Source: Bradyrhizobium sp. CCBAU 53351 (GTDB taxonomy: Bacteria; Pseudomonadota; Alphaproteobacteria; Rhizobiales; Xanthobacteraceae). From it: a DNA stretch of 64,000 nt. A model generated the notes under the pieces. That model was not told the origin of the DNA, did no database searches, and worked only from the letters and a program-made list of their open reading frames with translations. Made by a program: the position numbers and the translations under genes. The stretch is taken from the NCBI RefSeq assembly GCF_015291745.1, contig NZ_CP030059.1:2941501-3005500 (forward strand). Direction: 5' to 3'. Of the stretch, positions 35,042 to 45,574 are shown piece after piece; the stretch's first letter is position 1; every line of letters starts with the position of its first letter.

Positions 35042-36016
35042 GTGAGCAGCATGATTGATTTTTCGGTTCTCAATGTTTCAACGAACGAAGTTCCAGAAGG
35101 TGAGCGCATTTCGATGCTTCGCGATTTCTATTGTCGTGGAGTGTTGAAGGCGGAGGTCGAGGCAAGAGAAGGAAAGCCGGCCGCGGCGAGTTTCACGTCG
35201 CACGTCCTGCCGGAAGCCCAGTTGTTGTTCGGCGGACTGTACGGAGCGCGGGTCATTCGCACCAAGCAGCTCGTGTCCGACGGCGACGACAGCCTCGCCC
35301 TGATCGTGAACAGGTCGGGCGTTCTCGGGATATCCGAGCGAGGACACGATTTGAGGCTCCATGCCGGGGAGGCGGTCCTGACGAGTGCGGAGGACGTCAC
35401 GACGTTCGAGCGTCTGTCGCTGGGGAGCTGCTTCTCGTTGCGCGTCCCGAGGCGCGTTCTGGCGCCGATGATCGTGGACGTCGATGATGCCGTGATGCGC
35501 GTCATGCCGGGAAGTTCCGCCGGGCTCAGATTGCTGGTCGACTACGCGGTGACGCTGGTGCGGGAGAAAGCGTTCGCGACGCCCGAGCTCCGGCAGCTCG
35601 GGGTCGGGCATCTGCACGATCTCCTGGCGCTCGTCCTCGGCGCGACCGGGGAGACGCGTGAGCTGGCCGGACGGCGCGGCGTCAAGGCGGCCCGGCTTCA
35701 GAAGGCGAAAGTCTCCATTGCCAACAATTGCTGGCGGCAGGATCTGTCGGTCGCTTCGGTTGCCCAGGAGCTCGGCGTGACGCCGCGCTATCTCCAGCGT
35801 CTGTTCGAGGCGGACGGCAAGACGTTTTCCTCGTTCCTGATCGAACAGCGCGTCAAGCGTGCGCATCGCATGCTGCGAGAACCCGGATTCGCCGAGCGAA
35901 CGGTGAGCTCGATCGCCTACGACGTCGGATTCGGCGATCTCTCTTATTTCAACCGCTGCTTCCGGCGGACCTATAACGCGACGCCGAGCGACGTCAGGAG
36001 CGGCGAGATGCCCTGA
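35042..36016 (+). CDS. AraC family transcriptional regulator
   Basis: This regulator has about 324 residues. The N-terminal AraC-binding-like domain carries ESTERN-type features (LNVSTNEVPEGERISMLRDFY, LRLHAGEAVLTSAED). The C-terminal double HTH is DLSVASVAQELGVTPRYLQRLFEADGKTFSSFLIEQRVKRA and SSIAYDVGFGDLSYFNRCFRRTYNATPSDVR. I chose the GTG at 35042 because GGAGAG lies seven bases upstream; an ATG three codons later is also possible. The 227 bases before it hold no gene. It sits between LuxR-type regulator and autotransporter genes. Confidence 0.9.
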   Translation: MSSMIDFSVLNVSTNEVPEGERISMLRDFYCRGVLKAEVEAREGKPAAASFTSHVLPEAQLLFGGLYGARVIRTKQLVSDGDDSLALIVNRSGVLGISERGHDLRLHAGEAVLTSAEDVTTFERLSLGSCFSLRVPRRVLAPMIVDVDDAVMRVMPGSSAGLRLLVDYAVTLVREKAFATPELRQLGVGHLHDLLALVLGATGETRELAGRRGVKAARLQKAKVSIANNCWRQDLSVASVAQELGVTPRYLQRLFEADGKTFSSFLIEQRVKRAHRMLREPGFAERTVSSIAYDVGFGDLSYFNRCFRRTYNATPSDVRSGEMP

Positions 36017-36135
36017 CCGGGCGCGACTGAATTCAGTCATCTGCAATTTCGATCGGCGGACGGAGATTGCCCCGTTCCGTGATCGCCAAGACGTGACCAC
36101 GGCATTGCGTGCGGCATCGGCAGCCGGAGTATCGA

Positions 36136-36384
36136 ATGCGCCGTTTCTTTTTCGACCTTCTGGTCGGCAACATCGTCAAGATCGATCCCGGCGGCATGGT
36201 CTTCGAGCAGGCCGACGCGACGTTCGTCGTTGCCGACGAGATGGCGAGGCATCTGTTCGTCTGGCGCGACGATTTGCGCGATCGCGACGCCTTCATCCGC
36301 GTCAGGGATGCCGGCGGGACCGAGATCTATCGCGCCGCGGTCTGGTCGGAATGTGCTGAGAAGCACGGCTGGGACCAAGCGTGA
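36136..36384 (+). CDS. Small DUF6894-like protein
   Basis: This 82-residue protein begins MRRFFFDLLVGNIVKIDPGG, with a following helix (FVVADEMARHLFVWRDDLRDRD) and terminal strand (IRVRDAGGTEIYRAAVW). That layout is like the short DUF6894 family (YFFD...D..G), which is abundant in Bradyrhizobium and of unknown function. A GGAG lies eight bases upstream of the ATG. The family assignment is from memory and moderate. Confidence 0.65.
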   Translation: MRRFFFDLLVGNIVKIDPGGMVFEQADATFVVADEMARHLFVWRDDLRDRDAFIRVRDAGGTEIYRAAVWSECAEKHGWDQA

Positions 36385-36529
36385 GCGGCGCAGCGGTGTA
36401 GCAACTCTGCACCAGTGCGGCGCGAAGCGCATTCGGTTCGTTTTGAGCCGAGCGGCGGTCGTGTTCGTCCAAGTCGCACCTTGCTGAAGTTTCTACCTTA
36501 GGGGTCGCGAATCCAGTTCGCGGCGATCG

Positions 36530-36553
36530 GCCTCATCCGAGCGGAGGAGGTCG
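36530..36553. promoter_or_regulatory. 24-base motif shared with 42921-42944
   Basis: GCCTCATCCGAGCGGAGGAG followed by GTCG lies 54 bases upstream of the first autotransporter start. It matches 42921-42944, upstream of the second LuxR-type regulator, at 21 of 24 positions, with a palindromic core TCCGA/CGGA. It may be a binding site for one of the LuxR-type proteins of the locus. This is inference from position and similarity only. Confidence 0.4.
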
Positions 36554-36606
36554 ATGGTGAACGCCTGCACGCCCCCGGCGGTGAAGGCATCGACCGGGGA
36601 ATTGCT

Positions 36607-39423
36607 ATGCAACGTAAGCGTCTTACGACCGTCAATGATCGGCTTTTGCGAATTTCAGCAGCGGCGCTGCTGCTGGCGCCCTGCTTCGTGATCAAGCGGG
36701 TGGAAGCCGCCTGTTCGCCGGCTTCCCCCGTCAACAACGCGACGGTGAGCTGCACTGGGACGACGACGGATTCAAATGGCACCAACGGCTATGGCACGCT
36801 TATCGACGTCGGCAACACCTACGTGATCGGTCCCGGCGCGACGCTGACCGGAACGGACGTCGGTCTGGTATTCGAGACCGGTACAGTCAACAATTCCGGC
36901 ACCGTCACGGGTGGCGACTTTGCGGTCGATTCCAATCGCACGGCCATCATCAATAACATCGGGACGTCATCGATCATCTCTGCCACCGGAAACAATGCCA
37001 GTGCCGTCGTGGGATCTGAGCTGCATGTGCGGAATGAGGGCTCCATTACGGCATCAGGGATCAACGGAACTGCGGTCAATGCGGGAAACACCGAGCGGAG
37101 CGAGGTCTTCAACTCGGGCGCCATAGAAGGAACCGCAGCTGGCATCCGCAGCGTCGGAACGATCGCCGTGACGAATTCCGGAAGGATAGAAGCCGCTTCA
37201 GGCGGAACGGCGATCTTCAGCAGCACCAACGTGAACCTCCTGGGCAACACGGGCACAATTACCGGCGGTCGCTTTGCGATCGCGGCTGACACGATGAATC
37301 TGGTGAACGACCGAACGGGGCGGATCAATCAAATTGATCCGAACGGCAGCGTGATATCCGTCAGGGCGCTCACCGGTTCGAATGCCGGGCAGATCGTCGG
37401 ACTTGCCAGCAACAGCCTTGCGATCGATTCCGACATCGTCAACCTGACCAATACCGGACTGATCCAGGCGGACCTGGGAGGCGTCAAGGGCCGGACCGTG
37501 ACGGTTACAAACGACGGAAAGATCGCGTCCTTCGCCGTAAACAGCGTTGCAATTCAGGGTCTCCAGACAACGGTCGTCAACACCGGCTCCATCTCGGGAG
37601 CGTGGGGTGTCTCAGGTACCAATGTCTCGGTTTCGAACTCGGGCACGATCTCCGGAGACGTTCTCGGAATATTCGCGAGCAAGGCCACGGTCAGGAATTC
37701 CGGCTTGATTTCGGGAGCGGGGACCGCATTCGCGATAGGAACGGTCGGCACGCTCGAGCTGGAGAATTCCGGAACGATCCGAGGCAGCGGCGCATCAGAG
37801 GCCCTTCATATCGGAGGTGGCGGAACGATCGTCAACACGGGAAGCGTAGTCGCAGACCGGGCGGCGATCCTCCATTTTGCCAACCCGGATGTGCCTTTGA
37901 CGATAACGAACGCGGCTTCTGGCACTATCATCGGCGCGGACGGAATATTGTCGGCGGGCACGGTGAACCTCGTGAACGCCGGGACGATTCGCGGGACAAG
38001 TTCGATCGACGGAACTGCGCTGCTCGCCAACGTCGTCAACGTGAATAACAGCGGCTCCATTGCTGGCATCGTGGGTATCCTCTCGCTTGGCGCTGCCAAC
38101 ATCACGAACTCCGGCGCTGTCACCGGCACCGGGGGCACCGCGATCAAGCTGTCGAACGCTGCGGATACGCTGACCCTGCTACCGGGCTCCAAGATCAACG
38201 GCGTGGTCGATTTCGGCTTCGGGGCCGACGTCGTCAATGTCAACCTCACTGCGCCGACGACGCGGGTGTCGTCGTTGACCACGATTCAGCTCCCGACCTT
38301 CGTCAACTTCGAGGGCACCATCAAGACGAACATCTCGAACGGCAACTTCAACGGCCCCTCGGTTGTCTCCGGTACTTCCGTCGGAACCCTCGACCCGACC
38401 GCGCTGGCGCAGACCGATCGCACGCTGATGGACTTTACCGGCGGCGTGTCGTCACTGGTGCAGGGCCGCCTCAGCGGCGGCGCCGGGCCGGCCGGCAGCA
38501 ACATCATGGCGATGGCCTATGCGCCGGAGACCGCGCAGGCCGGGCCCTTCACCAAGGCACCGCGCAGCCTGTGGACCGATCCGGCGCCGATCACGGTGTG
38601 GGCTAACAGCTTTGGCGGCCAGCGCATCCAGGACGAGACGGCATCGACGCTGCGTGCGACCTCGACGGCGTGGGGCGGAGCGATCGGTCTCGACCGCAAG
38701 GTGCGGCCGGACTGGCTGGTCGGCGCCTTCCTCGGCGGCGGGCAGGGCGGCTTCTCGGTCGATCTCAACTCGCAGTCGGTCGACACCAATTACGTGTTCG
38801 CCGGCGCCTATAGCCGGTTCGAATGGGCCTCGCAGTTCTTCGACTTCTCGCTGCAGGGCGGCAACGCTGACAACAAATCGCGCCGCCTCGTGCTGAACAA
38901 TGCTGCGGTCGGCGGCTTGGAGACGGCGAGAGCGAATTACAGCGGCTGGTACATCAGCCCGGAGGTCGCCTACGGTTACAGGCTCAACATCGGCAACGGC
39001 TATGTGCTGACGCCGACGGCGCGGCTGCGCTATGTCGCGGGCCGGTTCGACGGCTACAGCGAAACGGGTTCGGCGCAAGGACTATCCGTCGGCGGGCGCA
39101 CGCTGCAGGATTTCGAGGAGCGCGGCGAGGTCGATCTCTCGCGCGTCACCGCCTTTGCCGGCGGCGAACTGAAGGCCAACATCCATGGCGGCGTGATCGC
39201 GCTCCAGCGTGCCGGCGACACCGGCATCAACGCGGTGCTGCTCGGGCAGAACCTGTCGTTCGTGACGCCGGGCAGCCGTAGCACGGTCGGTGCGGTGGCC
39301 GGCTTCGGCTTCGATTATCGCACCGGGGCGAACGTGTCCGTGTTCGGCGCGGTCGAGGGCGTGATGATGTCCGATCAGAGCCGCACCGGCACGGCGAAAG
39401 GCGGCGTTCGCGTCGCGTTCTGA
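36607..39423 (+). CDS. Autotransporter (type Va) with beta-helix passenger
   Basis: The 938-residue protein has a signal peptide (cleavage near residue 34, RVEA|ACSP). Its passenger of repeated short strands (NSGTI, NTGSI, NNSG motifs about every 20 residues) is typical of a right-handed beta-helix. A C-terminal translocator barrel spans roughly residues 655-938 and ends in the outer-membrane signature RVAF. A Cys pair near the mature N-terminus (ACSP..SCTG) is shared with the second autotransporter. It would be displayed on or released from the surface, perhaps for adhesion. From about residue 510 it is almost identical to the next gene's product. Confidence 0.92.
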   Translation: MQRKRLTTVNDRLLRISAAALLLAPCFVIKRVEAACSPASPVNNATVSCTGTTTDSNGTNGYGTLIDVGNTYVIGPGATLTGTDVGLVFETGTVNNSGTVTGGDFAVDSNRTAIINNIGTSSIISATGNNASAVVGSELHVRNEGSITASGINGTAVNAGNTERSEVFNSGAIEGTAAGIRSVGTIAVTNSGRIEAASGGTAIFSSTNVNLLGNTGTITGGRFAIAADTMNLVNDRTGRINQIDPNGSVISVRALTGSNAGQIVGLASNSLAIDSDIVNLTNTGLIQADLGGVKGRTVTVTNDGKIASFAVNSVAIQGLQTTVVNTGSISGAWGVSGTNVSVSNSGTISGDVLGIFASKATVRNSGLISGAGTAFAIGTVGTLELENSGTIRGSGASEALHIGGGGTIVNTGSVVADRAAILHFANPDVPLTITNAASGTIIGADGILSAGTVNLVNAGTIRGTSSIDGTALLANVVNVNNSGSIAGIVGILSLGAANITNSGAVTGTGGTAIKLSNAADTLTLLPGSKINGVVDFGFGADVVNVNLTAPTTRVSSLTTIQLPTFVNFEGTIKTNISNGNFNGPSVVSGTSVGTLDPTALAQTDRTLMDFTGGVSSLVQGRLSGGAGPAGSNIMAMAYAPETAQAGPFTKAPRSLWTDPAPITVWANSFGGQRIQDETASTLRATSTAWGGAIGLDRKVRPDWLVGAFLGGGQGGFSVDLNSQSVDTNYVFAGAYSRFEWASQFFDFSLQGGNADNKSRRLVLNNAAVGGLETARANYSGWYISPEVAYGYRLNIGNGYVLTPTARLRYVAGRFDGYSETGSAQGLSVGGRTLQDFEERGEVDLSRVTAFAGGELKANIHGGVIALQRAGDTGINAVLLGQNLSFVTPGSRSTVGAVAGFGFDYRTGANVSVFGAVEGVMMSDQSRTGTAKGGVRVAF
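38143..39423 (+). repeat. Long direct repeat, copy 1 (autotransporter 3' end)
   Basis: This segment corresponds to 41576-42856 at a constant offset of 3433 bases. The encoded residues after LDPTALAQ differ at only about 11 of roughly 340 positions. The last 190 or so bases are virtually identical at DNA level. A short variable island lies at about 38320-38390. It reflects duplication kept uniform by recombination or recent origin. Confidence 0.9.
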
Positions 39424-39643
39424 AAGCGGGTGCATGCTGATCTATGGCGCTCATGCAACACGCCCGCGGATTATGCGCCGGTTCGTTTCCGGCAAAGCCG
39501 CTGACGTTTCCCTCCAAGCTGGAAGGAAACCGCGTGCCTACGCTGCCAATCGAAGAATCATGCGTTTCGATCTCCGTCCCGCGTTTGCCGCGGACAGCGA
39601 GGGATGGCGCTTTCGGCCTGTGAAATCGTCTGGGGATATAAAG

Positions 39644-42600
39644 ATGCCGGGAATGAATTGGTCCGTCGCGCAACGCAGCCGTCTCCTGAGTTGGGGATCG
39701 ACCACCGCGCTTACGTTGGCACTGATGCCCTGGATCCTTGGCGGTCGTGCCGAGGCGGCGTGCACGCCTCCGTCGCCGACCAGCGGCGCAATCGTGACCT
39801 GCACGGGAACGACGACCGACGCGAACGGAACGACGGGCTACGGCACCGCCACGGATAGCGGCAATACCATCAACGTGGTTGCGGGGGCCAGCGTCATCGG
39901 TACCAACATCGGCATCGCGCAGAGTCGCGTGACCGTCAACAATGCCGGCTCGATCCGCACCGATGTAACGAACGGACAAACCGGGATATCCGCGCTTCAG
40001 GGCGTGGATTTGATCAACACGAGCACCGGCCGCATCGATGCGCGTGGCGCGAACAGCATTGCAGTCGACGCTCTGTCAGGCACAGTGAGCCTCGAGAACG
40101 CCGGCACGATCGTGGCATTTGGCACCGACGCGGCCGCGATCAGGGGGGATGCGGTCAACGTCACAGCCAACTCCGGCACTGTTTTGGGTGATCGGTTCGG
40201 AATCGTCGCCACCAATGCCACAGTCACGAACAACAGCGAGGGGCAGATCTTCATCGCCGGATCGAACGGCTTGGCGATAGTCGCGAGCAACGATGTCGTC
40301 GTCAACAACGCCGGCGTCATTGCCGCAGCCGGAGCCGGCGGGACCGGCATCTCCGGCGGGACCGTGACCATTGCAAGCAACACGGGTCGCATCGCAGGTC
40401 ACCACACCGCGATCACTGCCATCACGTCGTCTACCATCAACAATAGCGCAGGCGGGCTGATCGAGGCCACCGGCCCAAGCGGCATTGCCGTCTTTGTTGT
40501 CAGCGGTACCGCGACGGTGACCAATGCCGGTGAAATCTCCGCAAAGGTTACCAACGGTGCGGCTATCGAAGCGGATGCAGTGGTGGTGTCAGCAAATACT
40601 GGCCTCATCTCCGGCGGCACACGTGGTATTTTGGCAAACACGGCAACAATTTCCAACGGTGTGGGCGGCACGATCTCGGCGCTCGACGCCAACGGCAAGG
40701 CCATCCGGGCGACCACCGCGACGGTTGCCAACGCCGGACAAATATCAGCGTTGGCAACCGGGGGCGTCGGCATCGACGTCGACACCGTGAATGTGACGGC
40801 CAACACCGGCCTGATTTCGGGCGAAAGCTTCGGGATCCGCTCGTCGGCAGGCGTTGTGGCCGTGAACAACAATGCAGGCGGCACGATCCTGGGCACGAGC
40901 CTCGGTGCTGTCGCGATTTCCGCGGGCCCAAACGCCAGCGTGTTCAATGCAGGCACGATCAAGGGCGGAATCGGCGGCGGAATTGGAATCCGTGCCACCG
41001 GTAAGGCGACCGTCGAGAACGCGGCCGGCGGGCTGATTTCCGCTGGCCAGTTTGCGGTCAGTGGGGACGAGGTCAAGGTCAGCAATGCCGGCATCATGGA
41101 GTCGACGCTCGGTGGGGCCGCCATCGACGCGCAGTCCGCTGACATCAGCAACTCCGGTATCCTTAGGTCGGTGGCTGGCAGCGCGGTTCAAGTCTTCGGT
41201 GATCTCACCTTGAACAACTCGGGCACCATCCAGGGTGCGCCGACGGCGCCTGCGGTCTTCGCCCAAGGGCAGGCAACAATCATCAACGCCGGTGCGATCT
41301 CGGGGCGCTACGGCATACAGACCCTCGGCGGCCTCGATTTGACGAACGCTGCGGGCGGTGTCATCTCGGGCAGTGTCCATGGCGTCCTTTCGCAGGGGCA
41401 TTTTGTCCTCAACAATGCGGGTTCGATCTCGGGAGCGGCGGGCGGGGCGGTCGGAGCGGCGACCACCGCGACCCTGTTCAATTCCGGCGTCATCTCCGGT
41501 GGCACCGGTATCAGCTCGGGCGGGGCAGCAAACATCACGAACTCCGGCACGATCATCGGCACCGGCGGCACAGCGATCCTGCTCTCGAATGCGGCTGATA
41601 CGCTGACCCTGCTGCCGGGCTCCAAGATCAACGGCGTGGTTGATTTCGGCTTCGGGGCCGACGTCGTCAACGTCAATCTCGTTGCGCCGACGACGCGGGT
41701 GTCGTCACTGACCACGATTCAGCTCCCGACCTTCGTCAACTTCGAGGGTACGATCAACACCACCGTCTCTAATGGCAACTTCAAAGGCCCGTCTGTTGCC
41801 TCCGGCCTGACGCTCGCAACGCTCGATCCGACCGCTTTGGCGCAGACCGATCGCACGCTGATGGATTTCACCGGCGGGGTGTCCTCGCTGGTGCAGGGCC
41901 GCCTCAGCGGCGGTGCCGGGCCGGCCGGGAGCAACATGATGGCGATGGCCTATGCGCCGGAGACCGCGCAGGCCGGGCCCTTCACCAAGGCGCCGCGCAG
42001 CCTGTGGACCGATCCGGCGCCGATCACGGTCTGGGCCAACAGCTTTGGCGGCCAGCGCATCCAGGACGAGACGGCATCGACGTTGCGATCAGCCTCGACC
42101 GCGTGGGGCGGGGCGATCGGCCTCGACCGCAAGGTGCGGCCGGACTGGCTGGTCGGCGCCTTCCTCGGCGGCGGGCAGGGCGGCCTCTCGGTCGATCTCA
42201 ACTCGCAGTCGGTCGACACCAATTACGTGTTCGCCGGCGCCTATAGCCGGTTCGAATGGGCCTCGCAGTTCTTCGACTTCTCGCTGCAGGGCGGCAATGC
42301 CGACAACAAATCGCGCCGGCTGGTGCTGAACAATGCTGCGGTCGGCGTCTTGGAGACGGCGAGAGCGAATTACAGCGGCTGGTACGTCAGTCCGGAAGTC
42401 GCCTATGGCTACAGGCTCAACATCGGCAACGGTTACGCGCTGACGCCGACGGCGCGGCTGCGCTATGTCGCGGGCCGGTTCGACGGCTACAGCGAGAGCG
42501 GTTCGGCACAAGGACTATCCATCGGGAGCCGCACGCTGCAGGATTTCGAGGAGCGCGGCGAGGTCGATCTCTCACGTGTCACCGCCTTTGCTAGCGGCGA

Positions 42601-42856
42601 GCTCAAGGCCAACATCCACGGCGGCGTGATCGCGCTCCAGCGTGCCGGAGACACCGGCATCAACGCAGTGCTCCTCGGGCAGAACCTGTCGTTCGTGACG
42701 CCGGGCAGCCGTAGCACGGTCGGTGCGGTGGCCGGCTTCGGCTTCGATTATCGCACCGGGGCGAACGTGTCCGTGTTCGGCGCGGTCGAGGGCGTGATGA
42801 TGTCCGACCAGAGCCGCACCGGCACGGCGAAAGGCGGCGTTCGCGTCGCGTTCTGA
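39644..42856 (+). CDS. Autotransporter (type Va), paralogue of the preceding one
   Basis: The 1070-residue protein has a signal peptide ending near residue 38 (GRAEA|ACTP) and a beta-helix passenger with many NAGTI/NSGTI/NTGLISG repeats. The translocator barrel at about 787-1070 ends RVAF. The mature start [25 protein letters not shown] matches the first autotransporter, but the middle of the passenger is longer by about 130 residues and diverged. I chose ATG 39644 (GGGGA upstream) so that the signal peptide begins properly. The 220-base gap upstream holds no separate gene. Confidence 0.92.
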   Translation: MPGMNWSVAQRSRLLSWGSTTALTLALMPWILGGRAEAACTPPSPTSGAIVTCTGTTTDANGTTGYGTATDSGNTINVVAGASVIGTNIGIAQSRVTVNNAGSIRTDVTNGQTGISALQGVDLINTSTGRIDARGANSIAVDALSGTVSLENAGTIVAFGTDAAAIRGDAVNVTANSGTVLGDRFGIVATNATVTNNSEGQIFIAGSNGLAIVASNDVVVNNAGVIAAAGAGGTGISGGTVTIASNTGRIAGHHTAITAITSSTINNSAGGLIEATGPSGIAVFVVSGTATVTNAGEISAKVTNGAAIEADAVVVSANTGLISGGTRGILANTATISNGVGGTISALDANGKAIRATTATVANAGQISALATGGVGIDVDTVNVTANTGLISGESFGIRSSAGVVAVNNNAGGTILGTSLGAVAISAGPNASVFNAGTIKGGIGGGIGIRATGKATVENAAGGLISAGQFAVSGDEVKVSNAGIMESTLGGAAIDAQSADISNSGILRSVAGSAVQVFGDLTLNNSGTIQGAPTAPAVFAQGQATIINAGAISGRYGIQTLGGLDLTNAAGGVISGSVHGVLSQGHFVLNNAGSISGAAGGAVGAATTATLFNSGVISGGTGISSGGAANITNSGTIIGTGGTAILLSNAADTLTLLPGSKINGVVDFGFGADVVNVNLVAPTTRVSSLTTIQLPTFVNFEGTINTTVSNGNFKGPSVASGLTLATLDPTALAQTDRTLMDFTGGVSSLVQGRLSGGAGPAGSNMMAMAYAPETAQAGPFTKAPRSLWTDPAPITVWANSFGGQRIQDETASTLRSASTAWGGAIGLDRKVRPDWLVGAFLGGGQGGLSVDLNSQSVDTNYVFAGAYSRFEWASQFFDFSLQGGNADNKSRRLVLNNAAVGVLETARANYSGWYVSPEVAYGYRLNIGNGYALTPTARLRYVAGRFDGYSESGSAQGLSIGSRTLQDFEERGEVDLSRVTAFASGELKANIHGGVIALQRAGDTGINAVLLGQNLSFVTPGSRSTVGAVAGFGFDYRTGANVSVFGAVEGVMMSDQSRTGTAKGGVRVAF
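41576..42856 (+). repeat. Long direct repeat, copy 2 (autotransporter 3' end)
   Basis: This is the partner of 38143-39423, encoding the shared end of the passenger, the linker and the whole barrel. Most differences are silent third-position changes. Near the 3' end the copies are the same except for isolated bases such as GAT/GAC in the codon before CAGAGC. Homologous recombination between the copies could delete or swap passengers. Confidence 0.9.
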
Positions 42857-42890
42857 GCCGGCATCAGCCCTGGCGGCTCGAACACGATGC

Positions 42891-42921
42891 CGCCGGCCGG
42901 GTGCCATCCGCCCGGCCGGCG
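42891..42921 (+). terminator. Strong GC hairpin after the autotransporter
   Basis: GCCGGCCGGG (42892-42901) pairs perfectly with CCCGGCCGGC (42911-42920) across a 9-base loop, with one more C-G pair outside. It starts 35 bases after the autotransporter stop. There is no T tract, so it may be a transcript stabiliser or a weak or Rho-assisted terminator. Confidence 0.5.
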
Positions 42922-42944
42922 CCTCCTCCGATCGGAGGATGTCG
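42921..42944. promoter_or_regulatory. Palindromic motif upstream of a LuxR-type gene
   Basis: The core CCTCCGATCGGAGG (42925-42938) is a perfect 14-base palindrome. The wider 24 bases match 36530-36553 at 21 positions. It lies about 58 bases upstream of the LuxR-type regulator start, a reasonable operator position. Assignment to that regulator is inferred. Confidence 0.45.
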
Positions 42945-43001
42945 CATGCGTCCGCTGTGTTAATCTCGCCGGCATTGATCATTCCAGTGCCATTTCGAGC
43001 C

Positions 43002-44117
43002 ATGCCCGGACCGCAGAAACTGCCAGACCTCGTCGAATCCATCTACGATGCCGGGCTCGATCCCTCGCTCTGGAACAACGTCGTCGCCGGCGTCCGCGAT
43101 TTCGTCGGCGGCCAGGCCTGCGGATTGTTTTCGAAGGATTCGATCAGCAAATCCGGCGTCACTCACTATTATTGCGGGGCGGACCCGCATTTCATCCAGC
43201 TCTATGCCGACACGCATGCGAAGTTCGATCCGCTCACGGTTCTGCCGCCACACGGCAAGGTTGTGAGTGTTCCGGACCTCGTCGAATTCGAAGAATATCG
43301 CAAGGGGCGTTTTTACCAGGAATGGATGCAGCCGCAGGGCTGCAGCGATGCGGCCAACGTCGTGCTCGAGATGTCGAATGCGAGCTGCCCCGTGATGATG
43401 ACCGTGCTGTCGGACCGCCGCATGGTCGATCCCGGCATGAAGCACCGCCTCTCGCTCCTCGTGCCGCACGCCAGCCGCGCGCTCCTGATCAACCGCACCA
43501 TGACCGCGGAACTCACGCTGGCGACGGCACTGGCTGATGTCCTCGACAATCTGACGGCCGGGATCTTCCTGCTCGACGCCTTCTGCCGCGTGGTGCACGC
43601 GAATTCGGCCGGTCACGCCTTGCTTGCAGCCGACGACGTGGTTCGCACCATCGCCGGACAGCTCGTGACCAGCAGCACCGAAGCCAATCAGAAGTTCCGC
43701 GAGACATTTTCGGGCCGCAATGCCACGCTGCTTGCCGCTCGCGGCCATGCCATGCCGCTGCTGTCGTCTACGGGCGAGCGCTATGTCGCTCATATGCTGC
43801 CGTTGTCCTCCGTGCTGCGGAACGGCAGCGAGCGCGTCGTCGATGCCGCCGGCGCGCTGCTGCTGCGCAAGGTGTCGCTCGACGGACAATCCTGGGGCGA
43901 ATTGATCGGGCGGACCTTCGACCTGACGCCGACAGAGCTCCGCGTGCTGCTGTCGATCGTCGACATCGGCGGCGTTCCGGAGACGGCGACCGCGCTGGGC
44001 ATCGCGGAAAGTACGGTGAAGACGCATCTGCACCGCGTCTTCGCCAAGACCGGCGTCAACAGGCAGGCCGATCTCGTCAAGCTCGCGGCAGGGTTTGCCA
44101 ATCCGCTCGTCAATTGA
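43002..44117 (+). CDS. LuxR-type HTH transcriptional regulator
   Basis: This 371-residue protein is closely related to the next one along its full length: an N-terminal domain (IYDAGLDPSLWNNVVAGVRDFVGGQACGLFSKD), SKSGVTHYYCGADPHFIQLY, and GRFYQEWMQPQGC. A PAS-like middle (ITAGIFLLDAFCRVVHANSAG type) precedes the C-terminal HTH from about residue 308 (LTPTELRVLLSIVDIGGVPETATALGIAESTVKTHL). The start at 43002 is chosen because homology to the next gene begins there; a good ribosome site is not evident. It follows the second autotransporter by 145 bases. Confidence 0.9.
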   Translation: MPGPQKLPDLVESIYDAGLDPSLWNNVVAGVRDFVGGQACGLFSKDSISKSGVTHYYCGADPHFIQLYADTHAKFDPLTVLPPHGKVVSVPDLVEFEEYRKGRFYQEWMQPQGCSDAANVVLEMSNASCPVMMTVLSDRRMVDPGMKHRLSLLVPHASRALLINRTMTAELTLATALADVLDNLTAGIFLLDAFCRVVHANSAGHALLAADDVVRTIAGQLVTSSTEANQKFRETFSGRNATLLAARGHAMPLLSSTGERYVAHMLPLSSVLRNGSERVVDAAGALLLRKVSLDGQSWGELIGRTFDLTPTELRVLLSIVDIGGVPETATALGIAESTVKTHLHRVFAKTGVNRQADLVKLAAGFANPLVN

Positions 44118-44213
44118 CCGGCACGACCGCAGTGGGCGTTGAACCTTTTGTCGCCGGGACAGACTCACCATAGCCTCCGGGCGTGTAGAACATTTCCGCA
44201 ATCGCGTTTGACC

Positions 44214-45344
44214 ATGGCTGTTCGGATGTCCCGAGTTCCCAATCACGCCGAGCTGATCGAGAGCATCTATGATGCAGGGCTCCACCCTGAGTTGTGGGGC
44301 GACGTCGTCGTCATGCTCAATGCGTTCATCGGCAGCCAGGCCTGCGGCCTGATCTCGAAGGATACGGTCAGCAAATCAGGTGCGACCCATTATTATTGCG
44401 GGGTCGATCCGCACTACATCCAGCTCTATTCCGAAACCTATTCGCAATACGATCCGCTCGCCCGGCTGCCCCAGTACGGCGAGGTGCGCAACATTCCGGA
44501 CCTCGTGAATTTCGACGAGTACCGCCGCGGGCGCTTCTATCAGGAATGGCTGCGCCCCCAGGGCTGCGTCGACGTTGCCAACGTGGTGCTCGAGCAATCG
44601 AAGTCGCCGTGTCCGATGTTGATGACCGTCATCCCGGGCCGGGAGATGCTCGACGCCGGGCAACGCGCGCGCATGCAGTCGCTGGTCCCGCATGCGAGCC
44701 GGGCGCTGCTGATCAACCGCGCGATCGAGCGGAAACAGCAACGCGCGACCGCGCTGGCCGACGTCGTGGATCGCCTGAATGCCGGCGTCGTCCTGCTCGA
44801 TGCGGCCTGCCGGATCGTCCACAGCAATCCGGCCGCGGAGACGATCCTGGCGACCGACGATGTCCTGCGCTCGATATCGGGCCGGCTGGTGACGAGATCG
44901 CCCGACGCCAACCGGGCCCTGCGCAATATCTTCCGCGATCCAGGAGAGGTTGCGGTGGCGGCGGCCGAGGGCCGAAAGATCCCCCTGACGTCGCATGACG
45001 GGTCGTACTACGTCGCTCATGTGATCGCGCTGCCGTCGCTGTTGCGCGATGGCGCGACGGAGCGGACGTCGGCTGTCGGAGCCTTGCTCGTCTGGAAAGC
45101 GGAACTCGACAGCCGCTCATGTGCCGGCCTGATCGACCGCACGTTCGAATTGACGCCTGCGGAACTGAGAGTTCTGCAGTCGATCGTCGAGGTCGGCGGT
45201 GTGCCGGAGACCGCGGCGGCGCTGGGAATTGCCGAGACGACGGTGAAGACGCACCTGCATCGGGTCTTCGCCAAGACCGGCGTGTCCCGCCAGGCCGATC
45301 TCGTCAAGCTTGCGGCCGGATTTTCCAATCCGCTTCTGCACTGA
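44214..45344 (+). CDS. LuxR-type HTH transcriptional regulator
   Basis: The 376-residue paralogue of the preceding regulator shares SKSGATHYYCGVDPHYIQLY, YRRGRFYQEWLRPQGC and ANVVLEQSKSPCPMLMTV. The same HTH (LTPAELRVLQSIVEVGGVPETAAALGIAETTVKTHLHRVFAKTGVSRQADLVKLAAGF) is present. The pair appears to be a tandem duplication. It is the last gene before a clear intrinsic terminator. Ligand and targets are unknown, and the autotransporters are the obvious candidates by position. Confidence 0.9.
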   Translation: MAVRMSRVPNHAELIESIYDAGLHPELWGDVVVMLNAFIGSQACGLISKDTVSKSGATHYYCGVDPHYIQLYSETYSQYDPLARLPQYGEVRNIPDLVNFDEYRRGRFYQEWLRPQGCVDVANVVLEQSKSPCPMLMTVIPGREMLDAGQRARMQSLVPHASRALLINRAIERKQQRATALADVVDRLNAGVVLLDAACRIVHSNPAAETILATDDVLRSISGRLVTRSPDANRALRNIFRDPGEVAVAAAEGRKIPLTSHDGSYYVAHVIALPSLLRDGATERTSAVGALLVWKAELDSRSCAGLIDRTFELTPAELRVLQSIVEVGGVPETAAALGIAETTVKTHLHRVFAKTGVSRQADLVKLAAGFSNPLLH

Positions 45345-45418
45345 CGCGCAGCCGCGCCGCTGACTGATCGCTGCAGCTCGCGCTGGGTTCAAACAGTAAC
45401 ATCATTAGAAAGTTATCG

Positions 45419-45451
45419 CGCGTCATACGATCGAATGACGCGATTTTTTTT
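45419..45451 (+). terminator. Rho-independent terminator
   Basis: CGCGTCAT (45419-45426) pairs perfectly with ATGACGCG (45435-45442) across an 8-base loop and is followed by A and eight T residues. It ends the LuxR-type regulator transcript and separates it from the small genes downstream. Confidence 0.88.
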
Positions 45452-45574
45452 GTCCTCTTCTAGAGAGGCATCACACGAGTTCTTGTTCGACCCATCAGAT
45501 GCTTCTGTGAAGCAACTCACAGCAGGCTGGAGTGAATCCCGTCATTCTCTCGCGCAGGTTGAGAGGAGATCGTC

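Noticed and set aside
36025..36038. 14-base palindrome GACTGAATTCAGTC just after the AraC gene
   Set aside because: It is perfect but lacks a T tract and is not near a start codon. I could not assign it as a terminator or operator.
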